Shown here: piece after piece, positions 6,481 to 11,917 of the stretch
Layout: each line of letters starts with the position of its first letter
How positions within the stretch are numbered: the first letter of the stretch is position 1
Origin: Marinosulfonomonas sp.
Lineage (GTDB): Bacteria > Pseudomonadota > Alphaproteobacteria > Rhodobacterales > Rhodobacteraceae
Reading direction: 5' to 3'
Assembly (NCBI GenBank): GCA_026989405.1
Contig: JALSJL010000389.1
Location: 1-12,144, forward strand
Length of the DNA stretch: 12,144 nt
Made by a program: the position numbers and the translations under genes
Notes under the pieces: model-generated
Seen by the model: the letters and a program-made list of their open reading frames with translations, nothing else
Database searches by the model: none
Told to the model about the DNA's origin: nothing

Positions 6481-6509
6481 CGATTACAGCCGATGCCGGG
6501 TGATTTCAA
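6481..6509 (-). promoter_or_regulatory. Predicted nusG promoter
   Basis: In the secE-nusG gap the minus strand reads -35 TTGAAA (6504-6509), a 17-bp spacer, and -10 TAATCG (6481-6486). The start site would be near 6474, about 125 bases before the nusG ATG. A small hairpin, GTGCCTGAGCAC, lies between the secE stop and this promoter but has no T-run. Confidence 0.5.
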
Positions 6510-6528
6510 GCCTTGTGCTCAGGCACGG

Positions 6529-6729
6529 CTAGCCGAACATCCCGAGGATGGCCGCCAGACCGGTGCGGATGATCAGATCGACGAAAAAGAAAAAGATCGA
6601 GGTGAGCGCCGCCATGACGAACACCATACCCGTGGTGAGCAATGTCTCGCGCCGGGTTGGCCAGACGATCTTGGAGACTTCAGCGCGCACCTGCTGGATG
6701 AACTGAAGCGGATTGCGGGTTTTGGCCAT
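6529..6729 (-). CDS. secE: Preprotein translocase subunit SecE
   Basis: This 66-aa protein is the short, single-span form of SecE, which clamps SecY in the SecYEG channel of the inner membrane. The amphipathic helix NPLQFIQQVRAEVSKIVWPTR, with the conserved VxWPTRxE motif, is followed by one transmembrane helix (about residues 33-55) ending LAAILGMFG. The ATG at 6727-6729 is chosen because the N-terminus then matches the family; upstream codons in the frame do not. The ribosome-binding site is weak. It lies next to nusG as in most bacteria, but tRNA-Trp and tuf, usually its upstream neighbours, are 4 kb away. Confidence 0.96.
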   Translation of the reverse strand: MAKTRNPLQFIQQVRAEVSKIVWPTRRETLLTTGMVFVMAALTSIFFFFVDLIIRTGLAAILGMFG

Positions 6730-6760
6730 TGTGTCATGTCCGTGTGTTTCGGGTGCAAGG

Positions 6761-6789
6761 CAGATACGCGCTTTGAGTTGCCAGTTCAA
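6761..6789 (-). promoter_or_regulatory. Predicted secE promoter
   Basis: The minus strand reads -35 TTGAAC (6784-6789), a 17-bp spacer, and -10 TATCTG (6761-6766), placing the start about 25 bases before the secE ATG. A second -35-like TTGACA at 6797-6802 lacks a good -10 partner. The rest of the gap to 7024 is extremely GC-rich, and I could not assign a promoter to the divergent VIT gene. Confidence 0.5.
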
Positions 6790-7024
6790 GGGCGTCTGTC
6801 AATTGCGCGCAACATCGGGCGGGACCGGGGTTCGGGGCGGGCCGCGCCGGGCCAGGGGCCGGCCATGCAACCGGCTTCCGGCCGGATGGGCCGGAGCCGG
6901 ACCGTCGCGCGTATCGGGGTGGCGGGCCGCGGGGGCGTGGCCGGGCGCATCGGGTCACGGTCGCCTTTCCACCCCCCGGCCGACCCTGACAGGCTGGCCG
7001 AACCCACGCGCCAAAGGAGCACCC

Positions 7025-8236
7025 ATGACCGACACGGCAGACCTGCCCATTCAGCACACCGAACACCATTATGTATCGCGCGTCGGCTGGTTGCGCGCAG
7101 CGGTGCTGGGCGCCAATGACGGCATCGTTTCCACCGCCAGCCTGATCGCCGGGGTTGCCAGTGCCGGGATGGGCACCGGCGAGGTCCTGCTGGCCGGAAC
7201 CGCCGGGCTGGTGGCGGGCGCCATGTCGATGGCGGCGGGGGAATATGTCTCGGTGTCCTCGCAGGCCGACACCGAGCGCGCCGATCTTGCCCGCGAGGCC
7301 CACGAGCTTGAGGTGCATTTCGAGTTGGAACTGGAGGAATTGGCCGAGGTCTATGTCGAGCGCGGCCTGTCTGCGGAGCTGGCGCATCAGGTGGCGGGGC
7401 AGTTGATGGAAAAGGACGCGCTGGAAGCGCATGCCCGCGATGAGCTTGGCATATCTTCGATTGTCGTGGCCCGGCCCCTGCAGGCCGCTGTGTCATCGGC
7501 GATCTCTTTTTCGGTCGGGGCGGCGCTGCCCCTGGCTTCGGTTCTGCTGGCGAAAGAGGGCCAGATCACCATGACAACGACGGTGGCCTCGGTGATTTCT
7601 CTGGGCCTGCTTGGGGTTGTCTCGGCCAGGGCGGGCGGCGCGCCCGTCATGAAGGCCGTGATCCGCGTGATGTTCTGGGGGGCCTTTGCCATGGCCGCCA
7701 CGGCCGCCGTCGGCTCGCTTTTCAACGTGCCGGTCGCCCAGGGTCAGGCTGCCCCCGCAAGGCTCCGGGGCGCCGGTTCGCCGATCCCCGGAAAGCCGGC
7801 TGGCGCGTGGTGTCCCGTGCAGGCGGCCCGCCCCGCAGCTTGTCTGCCGAAACACGCGACCAGTATTGCATTGACAAGCGTATTCCCTTTTGCGCATATG
7901 CGCATGAAAGCATGTGCCTGGCAACACCAGATCGGGAGCACTGACATGGTTCAGACCCTGTTGACGGCCATTTCCGACCCGATCCGGCGCGGGGCGCTGG
8001 CAATTGTCTGGGGTGGCGGCGAGCATTGCGTCTGCGAGCTCATGGCCCGGCTTGACGTGAGCCAGAGCCGCATGTCGCGGCACATGAAGGTGCTGCGGCT
8101 GGCGGGCCTTGTGACTGACCGGCGCGATGCACAGTGGGTGCGATACCGGCGCAACCCGGACCTGGCGCCGGAGCTGGCGGCCATCGTCGATGCTGTTCTT
8201 GCGGCCGAAACAGAACATGAAAGTGACGTTGCATGA
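7025..8236 (+). CDS. VIT1/CCC1-family transporter (copy 1), stop codon lost, open in frame through arsR
   Basis: Codons 1-238 (7025-7738) encode a complete VIT/CCC1-type Fe/Mn transporter. TM1 carries the conserved Asp in GANDGIVST (D32). TM2 (VAGAMSMAAGEYVSVSS) follows, then a Glu-rich hydrophilic domain (about 75-150) like the family's cytosolic metal-binding domain, then three more spans ending GSLFNVPVA. The paralogue at 9346-10062 stops with TAG right after the same FNVPVA. Here that codon is CAG (7739-7741), and the frame stays open for 69 codons into ArsR, 403 aa in all. The read-through segment is Pro/Ala-rich with no family likeness. Family topology (N-terminus in, five spans) would put the tail outside the cytoplasm, where an ArsR domain could not reach DNA. 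A stop-loss variant with a junk tail is more likely than a working fusion; a base error is not excluded. AAAGGAG precedes the ATG by five bases. Confidence 0.85.
   Translation: MTDTADLPIQHTEHHYVSRVGWLRAAVLGANDGIVSTASLIAGVASAGMGTGEVLLAGTAGLVAGAMSMAAGEYVSVSSQADTERADLAREAHELEVHFELELEELAEVYVERGLSAELAHQVAGQLMEKDALEAHARDELGISSIVVARPLQAAVSSAISFSVGAALPLASVLLAKEGQITMTTTVASVISLGLLGVVSARAGGAPVMKAVIRVMFWGAFAMAATAAVGSLFNVPVAQGQAAPARLRGAGSPIPGKPAGAWCPVQAARPAACLPKHATSIALTSVFPFAHMRMKACAWQHQIGSTDMVQTLLTAISDPIRRGALAIVWGGGEHCVCELMARLDVSQSRMSRHMKVLRLAGLVTDRRDAQWVRYRRNPDLAPELAAIVDAVLAAETEHESDVA
7871..7920 (+). promoter_or_regulatory. arsR promoter with overlapping palindromic operator
   Basis: TTGACA (7871-7876) is a perfect -35 box, and GCATAT or CATATG follows after 17 or 18 bases (7894-7900). 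A perfect 12-bp palindrome, GCGCATATGCGC (7892-7903), covers the -10. A further imperfect dyad, GCGCATG-AAAG-CATGTGC (7901-7918), covers the likely start site. This layout fits autorepression by the ArsR protein encoded 26 bases downstream. The promoter lies inside the segment that is read through from the VIT gene. Confidence 0.65.
7946..8236 (+). CDS. arsR: ArsR/SmtB-family metalloregulator
   Basis: This 96-aa protein is an ArsR-type repressor that would leave DNA on binding arsenite or another thiophilic ligand. The winged helix-turn-helix is clear: DPIRRGALAIV, CVCELMARL, then recognition helix VSQSRMSRHMKVLRLAGLV and wing DRRDAQWVRYRRN. C28 and C30 in HCVCEL match the arsenite-binding CVCxL site at the start of helix alpha-3 in E. 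coli-type ArsR. The ATG at 7946 has GGGAG six bases upstream and its own promoter, so it can be made independently although the upstream VIT frame runs into it. Its TGA overlaps the permease ATG (ATGA), which couples them. The inducer is inferred from the CxC motif; other thiol-reactive signals are possible. Confidence 0.92.
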   Translation: MVQTLLTAISDPIRRGALAIVWGGGEHCVCELMARLDVSQSRMSRHMKVLRLAGLVTDRRDAQWVRYRRNPDLAPELAAIVDAVLAAETEHESDVA

Positions 8237-9294
8237 GCATTCACACACAAGACCCCGCCGGGCATGCGGCACGCCCTGCATGGGCCTGGCATGCCGGAGT
8301 GGTGGCCTTCGTGATCCTCTGGTTTGCGATCTACAAGCAGCTTCCGGCCCTCTCCGAGTGGCTGACCGCCCTTTTGCCGGTCGACCGTTTCAGCCCGACG
8401 GGCGAAGCTCTGGCGTTCTTTTTGTATGACGCTCCCAAGGTCATCATGCTGCTGGCCCTGATCGTCTTTGCGATGGGGGTCGTGCGCTCATTTTTCAGCC
8501 CGGAAAAGACGCGCGCGCTGTTGTCGGGCAAACGCGAGGGCGTGGGCAACGTGATGGCGGCAAGCCTGGGTATCGTCACGCCGTTCTGTTCCTGTTCGGC
8601 TGTCCCGCTGTTCATCGGATTTGTCTCGGCCGGCGTGCCGTTGGGCGTGACGTTCAGCTTCCTGATTGCCGCGCCGATGGTCAACGAGGTCGCCGTGATC
8701 CTGCTTTGGGGGCTGGTCGGCTGGAAAGTGGCGGTGGTCTACCTGATCTTCGGACTTGGCATTGCGATCGTGGCCGGCTGGGTGATCGGGCGGTTTCATC
8801 TGGAAGGCTGGCTGCAGGACTGGGTGAAGGAGATTCATCTGGGCAGCGCCGCCTCGGCATTGCCCGAGGAAGACCTGACAATGATCGACCGGTATCGGCA
8901 GGGGATCGCCTCTGTCAGGGACATTGTCGGCAAGATCTGGATCTGGATCCTCGCCGGGATCAGCCTGGGCGCCATCATTCACGGATACGTTCCGCAAGAG
9001 GCGATGGTGTCGATCATGGGCAGCGGCGCGTGGTGGTCGGTGCCCGCGGCGGTGGTCGTCGGAATTCCGATGTACACCAACGCCGCCGGGATCATCCCGA
9101 TCGTCGAGGCGTTGCTGGACAAGGGGGCCGCACTTGGCACGGTTCTGGCCTTCATGATGAGCGTGATCGCGCTGTCGCTGCCGGAGATGCTGATCCTGCG
9201 CAAGGTGTTGACCACGCGCCTGATCGCGGTATTCGTCGGCGTCGTGGGCAGCGGCATCCTGATGGTCGGATTCTTGTTCAATGCCATCTTCTGA
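8233..9294 (+). CDS. ArsP-like permease (COG0701 / DUF318 family)
   Basis: This 353-aa membrane protein belongs to the COG0701 permease family, which includes ArsP, an exporter of trivalent organoarsenicals. About eight or nine hydrophobic spans are visible. The hallmark TPFCSCSAVPLFIGFVSAGVP carries C119 and C121 in a membrane segment, the kind of Cys pair used by ArsP for arsenic. A second conserved stretch, GIPMYTNAAGIIPI, lies in the C-terminal half, and a hydrophilic loop (about 200-235) separates the halves as in two-domain permeases. It overlaps arsR by four bases, so it is almost certainly under ArsR control. A thioredoxin-like gene downstream is a frequent partner of this family. The substrate cannot be fixed from the sequence, so no gene symbol is given. 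Confidence 0.88.
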   Translation: MSIHTQDPAGHAARPAWAWHAGVVAFVILWFAIYKQLPALSEWLTALLPVDRFSPTGEALAFFLYDAPKVIMLLALIVFAMGVVRSFFSPEKTRALLSGKREGVGNVMAASLGIVTPFCSCSAVPLFIGFVSAGVPLGVTFSFLIAAPMVNEVAVILLWGLVGWKVAVVYLIFGLGIAIVAGWVIGRFHLEGWLQDWVKEIHLGSAASALPEEDLTMIDRYRQGIASVRDIVGKIWIWILAGISLGAIIHGYVPQEAMVSIMGSGAWWSVPAAVVVGIPMYTNAAGIIPIVEALLDKGAALGTVLAFMMSVIALSLPEMLILRKVLTTRLIAVFVGVVGSGILMVGFLFNAIF

Positions 9295-9345
9295 ACCCTG
9301 GGCAGCCCTGCCGGTGCGCCCGCAAACGACCAAGGAGTCCAGGTC

Positions 9346-10062
9346 ATGCCCGATGTGATCAACAAGGCCATACACCCGCCGGAGCACCACTACATAGCCC
9401 GCGTCGGCTGGTTGCGCGCCGCCGTTCTGGGGGCAAACGACGGGATCGTTTCCACCGCCAGCCTGATTGCCGGCGTGGCAAGCGCCGGGATTTCGCCGGC
9501 CGAAGTGTTGCTGGCCGGAACCGCCGGTCTGGTGGCCGGCGCGCTTTCCATGGCGGCCGGGGAATATGTTTCGGTATCCTCTCAGGCCGACACCGAACGC
9601 GCCGATCTGGCGCGCGAGGCCAGGGAACTGGAAATCCATGCCGATGCGGAACACGCAGAACTTGCCGGCATCTATGAAGAGCGCGGCCTGTCGCGCGAGC
9701 TTGCCCGGCAGGTGGCAGATGAGCTGATGGCCAAAGACCCGCTTGAGGCGCATGCCCGCGACGAATTGGGAATATCGTCTGTCGTGGTGGCCCGACCGCT
9801 GCAGGCTGCCATGTCATCGGCTGCGTCCTTTGCTGTCGGCGCTGCGCTGCCACTTGGTTCGGTGCTGGTTTCCGCGCCCGAGAACATTGCGCTGAACACG
9901 ACGCTGGCCTCACTGGTGGCGCTGGGGCTGCTGGGCTGGGTCTCGGCCAGAACGGGTGGCGCGCCGGTCGCTCGCGCCGTGGCGCGCGTGTTGTTCTGGG
10001 GCGCCGCGGCCATGGGGGTGACCGCGGCTGTCGGCTCTCTTTTCAACGTGCCGGTCGCATAG
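9346..10062 (+). CDS. VIT1/CCC1-family transporter (copy 2)
   Basis: This 238-aa protein is a second VIT/CCC1-family metal transporter, colinear with copy 1 and about 75% identical by hand alignment. TM1 with GANDGIVST and TM2 with GALSMAAGEYVSVSSQADTE are nearly unchanged. The largest differences are in the first 12 residues, the hydrophilic domain (ELEIHADAEHAELAGIYEERG) and the loop between spans 3 and 4. This family moves ferrous iron or manganese out of the cytoplasm, usually by proton exchange; the specificity here is unknown. AAGGAG lies eight bases before the ATG and the gene follows the permease by 51 bases, so it is probably in the arsR operon. Why an iron/manganese-type carrier sits in an ArsR operon is unclear; it may be a passenger of the duplication. 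Confidence 0.92.
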   Translation: MPDVINKAIHPPEHHYIARVGWLRAAVLGANDGIVSTASLIAGVASAGISPAEVLLAGTAGLVAGALSMAAGEYVSVSSQADTERADLAREARELEIHADAEHAELAGIYEERGLSRELARQVADELMAKDPLEAHARDELGISSVVVARPLQAAMSSAASFAVGAALPLGSVLVSAPENIALNTTLASLVALGLLGWVSARTGGAPVARAVARVLFWGAAAMGVTAAVGSLFNVPVA

Positions 10063-10105
10063 GCCGGCTGCAAACAACCACATGCAAGCAACCAGGGGAA
10101 ACAAC

Positions 10106-10342
10106 ATGAAAATCATCAAGGTCCTCGGCTCGGGCTGCAAGAACTGCGAAACCACTGCCGAACTGATTGCCCGCAAGGCTGCCGACGCCGGCACCGATGT
10201 CACGGTCGAAAAGGTAACCGACATGGGCACGATCATGGCCTATGGCGTGATGTCCACCCCCGGGGTCGTGATCGACGAAAAACTCGTTCACATGGGCGGG
10301 GTGCCCAAGCCTGAACAAGTTGACGCATGGGTGAAGGCATGA
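10106..10342 (+). CDS. Small thioredoxin-like redox protein (redox-active disulfide protein 2 type)
   Basis: This 78-aa protein has a minimal thioredoxin fold. MKIIKVLGSGCKNC gives the first strand and a CKNC active site (C11, C14). The STPGVVID segment carries the cis-proline, and VHMGGVPKPEQV leads into the last helix. There is no signal peptide, so it acts in the cytoplasm. Proteins of this size and type are often encoded next to COG0701 permeases and are thought to keep thiols or the metalloid cargo reduced. The start at 10106 has AGGGGA seven bases upstream; an in-frame ATG at 10082 has none. Its stop overlaps the next start as ATGA. The partnership with the permease is inferred from context. 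Confidence 0.9.
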   Translation: MKIIKVLGSGCKNCETTAELIARKAADAGTDVTVEKVTDMGTIMAYGVMSTPGVVIDEKLVHMGGVPKPEQVDAWVKA

Positions 10343-10632
10343 GCGAAGCCCAGCTGCATTCCTCGATTGTCGCCATGGTCTCGCTTGCGTCGGGGATTGC
10401 GTCGAACCACCCGGCGATGGGCCAGTGCCAACTGGACCGGCTGCGCAAGGCAGGTGTGCCGGAAAACCAGATAAACGCCGTGATCGAGATTGCCCGTCAC
10501 ATTCGCGACGAGGCCGCCGAAAAGCTGGATTTCGACTTTGATCAGGCCGCCGGAAAGGGCGGCACAACCGCCGGGACCGCCGGCGAAAGCTGCGGCTGCA
10601 CACCGACGCCAGGCGGACAGAGCTGTTGCTGA
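10339..10632 (+). CDS. Small AhpD/carboxymuconolactone-decarboxylase-like protein with Cys-rich tail
   Basis: This 97-aa protein looks like the short AhpD/CMD-like family. A helix (IVAMVSLASGIASN) leads to the redox-loop position, then LDRLRKAGVPENQINAVIEIARHIRDEAAEKLD, matching the usual AGAxxxEIxEAIEVAxxxR pattern. Most members have CxxC in that loop; here the sequence is NHPAMGQC, so only C30 remains. The C-terminus ends with a Gly/Thr-rich tail carrying C85, C87, C96 and C97 (SCGCTPTPGGQSCC), which could bind a metal(loid) or replace the missing thiol. It overlaps the thioredoxin-like gene by four bases, so the two are co-translated and may work together. The family assignment is by pattern only and moderately sure. 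Confidence 0.7.
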   Translation: MSEAQLHSSIVAMVSLASGIASNHPAMGQCQLDRLRKAGVPENQINAVIEIARHIRDEAAEKLDFDFDQAAGKGGTTAGTAGESCGCTPTPGGQSCC

Positions 10633-10648
10633 GGACATGAGCGGCCTG

Positions 10649-10666
10649 CCGGGCGGCACGGCCCGG
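10649..10666 (+). terminator. Weak hairpin after the arsR operon
   Basis: CCGGGC (10649-10654) and GCCCGG (10661-10666) form a 6-bp stem around GGCACG. It sits 16 bases after the last operon stop and just downstream of the convergent tRNA-Trp gene. There is no T-run on either strand, so it may be only a pause or processing structure. Confidence 0.25.
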
Positions 10667-10673
10667 ACTGGCC

Positions 10674-10749
10674 TGGCAGGGGCGGAGGGTCTCGAACCCC
10701 CGACCTACGGTTTTGGAGACCGTCGCTCTACCAACTGAGCTACACCCCT
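10674..10749 (-). tRNA. trpT: tRNA-Trp (anticodon CCA)
   Basis: A complete 76-nt cloverleaf reads on the minus strand. The 7-bp acceptor stem AGGGGTG pairs with CGCCCCT (one G-U pair). The D-arm is GCTC-AGTTGGTA-GAGC. The anticodon stem ACGGT/ACCGT holds the loop CTCCAAA with anticodon CCA. The T-arm includes GTTCGAGAC, and a G discriminator and genome-encoded CCA end at 10674-10676. A promoter lies immediately upstream. This tRNA lies between tuf and secE in many bacteria, as here, but with other genes inserted on both sides. Confidence 0.98.
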
Positions 10750-10762
10750 GTGGCCGGGGATG

Positions 10763-10791
10763 CGCATAGCGGCATTCCCGAACGGTTGCAA
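10763..10791 (-). promoter_or_regulatory. Predicted tRNA-Trp promoter
   Basis: The minus strand reads -35 TTGCAA (10786-10791), a 17-bp spacer, and -10 TATGCG (10763-10768). The start would lie near 10756, about seven bases before the mature tRNA 5' end. The tRNA is therefore transcribed separately from tuf, which is over 1 kb upstream behind a strong terminator. Confidence 0.6.
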
Positions 10792-10837
10792 GAGTTACGC
10801 TTGTGCCTCTGGCACGAATGCGGGCAGAAAGAACGTC

Positions 10838-11527
10838 ATGAGCATCAGAAATCGGATCGAGACATCTGAACGGCTCGCCGGCGCGCTTTCCTGGCTGCTG
10901 GTGGGCTATCTGCGATTCGTCCGGCGCAGCGGGCGATGGAAAGGGCATGGCCTGGGCGAGCTTCTGGCGGACCTTGAAAACGGGCCGGTCATCGTCGTGT
11001 GCTGGCACCAGCGCCTGATCCTGGCGCCGCTGGTCTGGCCGGCCACCCCGCCCGATGTCGTGGTGCCGCGAGACCCGTCGCCGGCCGGGTTGCTTTCGGC
11101 ACACACCCAGGCCCGCCTGGGCACCGAGCCGGTTGCGATGAACCCGAAGAACTCTTCGCTTGCGAACATGCGCCTTGTTCTGAAACGCGTGCGCGCCGGC
11201 AAGAGCCTCGGGCTGACGGCCGACGGGCCGAACGGGCCGCCGCGGCGGGCCAAGACGGCAGTGGTCGACTGGGCGCGCGCCACCGGGCGCCCGGTGTTCC
11301 TGTTTGCCTGGTCGGCCCGCCGTGCGATCAGGCTGGGGTCGTGGGACCGGCTGATGATCCCGCTGCCATTTTCGCGCTGCGTTTACGGCTACCGCCGGTG
11401 GGAGGCCGAAATACCCAAGCGGCCGACCGAGGCCGACCACGACGCCCTGACCGCCGAGCTTGCGGCTGAACTGGACAGGATCACCGCCGACATGGACAAA
11501 CTGGCCCGGCGCCCCCCGGACAGGTGA
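10838..11527 (+). CDS. Lysophospholipid acyltransferase family protein (DUF374)
   Basis: This 229-aa protein matches the DUF374 branch of the lysophospholipid/lipid-A acyltransferase superfamily, which transfers acyl chains at the inner membrane. Motif one appears as CWHQRLILAPL with H57, close to the family's catalytic His block. A second conserved segment is LGLTADGPNGPPRRAK (about 126-139), followed by WARATGRPV. A hydrophobic N-terminal stretch (LSWLLVGYLRFV) could anchor it. The acceptor is unknown. The ATG at 10838 is chosen for the protein pattern; the ribosome-binding site is weak (AGAAAGAA), and an ATG at 10760 in the same frame adds 26 unconvincing residues. It is divergent from tRNA-Trp and convergent with tuf. 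Confidence 0.88.
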   Translation: MSIRNRIETSERLAGALSWLLVGYLRFVRRSGRWKGHGLGELLADLENGPVIVVCWHQRLILAPLVWPATPPDVVVPRDPSPAGLLSAHTQARLGTEPVAMNPKNSSLANMRLVLKRVRAGKSLGLTADGPNGPPRRAKTAVVDWARATGRPVFLFAWSARRAIRLGSWDRLMIPLPFSRCVYGYRRWEAEIPKRPTEADHDALTAELAAELDRITADMDKLARRPPDR

Positions 11528-11860
11528 GCGCGGCGAGGCGGGCAAAGTCCGGGCCGCCCTCCCGAACAGCCCGACATCCGTTGGCCCCTTTCCCCCCCGG
11601 AAAGTTGCCGCCGCATGATTGCGGCCCTCCCGGTCGATCATCGCCTTGCGGACCAGAGCGTCGAGGTTCCGGGCCATGTTGCCGCGCTTTGCGCCATGTT
11701 CGGGCATCAGATGCGCCGGGACCCCTTCGGAGAGCATGACGATGACATCGCGACCGGCGCCGCCCGGATTGCCGAGTGGAAAGGACGGCGGCCGCTCGAA
11801 CAGCCTTCCTGCCCACAAGAGGTATCTGCCAGCAACCTTCGACACCGTTCCACCGCAAGG
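11528..11860. other. Intergenic stretch between DUF374 gene and tuf, with a coding-like minus-strand segment
   Basis: About 330 bases hold no gene I can name. On the minus strand, roughly 11800 down to 11570 reads in one frame with strongly G/C-biased third positions and a protein-like sequence (for example DVIVMLSEGVPAHLMPEHG and NMARNLDALVRKAMID). After HAAATF it dissolves into Gly/Pro-rich text and then the antisense of the DUF374 gene. There is no ribosome-binding site at a plausible start and no recognised domain. It could be a decayed gene remnant or simply a composition effect in a GC-rich genome. Confidence 0.25.
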
Positions 11861-11889
11861 AAAAACGCCGCCCCCTTTCGGGGACGGCG
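11861..11889 (-). terminator. tuf intrinsic terminator
   Basis: On the minus strand CGCCGTCCCC (11880-11889) pairs with GGGGGCGGCG (11866-11875), with one G-U pair, around a GAAA tetraloop, and TTTTT follows (11861-11865). It starts 28 bases after the tuf stop and is a textbook intrinsic terminator, so tRNA-Trp is not part of the tuf transcript except by read-through. Confidence 0.92.
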
Positions 11890-11917
11890 CAAATCGCGTT
11901 CATGGTGTTGTGGTCTT

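Noticed and set aside
7025..8236. A purpose-built VIT-ArsR sensor-transporter fusion protein
   Set aside because: The paralogue stops at the exact codon where this frame continues, the linker holds a promoter and operator, ArsR has its own ribosome-binding site, and family topology would place the DNA-binding domain outside the cytoplasm. Kept as a stop-loss observation instead.
8488..9753. A 421-codon minus-strand frame over the permease and VIT copy 2
   Set aside because: It is antisense to the permease and VIT genes, rich in Arg/His/Gly/Asp shadow composition, and has no ribosome-binding site or domain.
10674..10749. tRNA-Trp as an integration site for a genomic island carrying the ArsR/VIT operon
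   Set aside because: No integrase gene and no direct repeat of the tRNA 3' end were seen within the operon side of the window, so there is no support for tRNA-targeted integration.
10803..10815. Small hairpin GTGCC-TCT-GGCAC between tRNA-Trp and the DUF374 gene
   Set aside because: It is short, has no T-run and has no partner signal; this could easily be chance.
10043..11845. A 600-codon open frame on the minus strand covering the thioredoxin, AhpD-like, tRNA-Trp and DUF374 region
   Set aside because: It is antisense to well-supported genes, runs straight through a tRNA and has no family-like sequence except possibly its first ~75 codons; open antisense frames are expected at this GC content.
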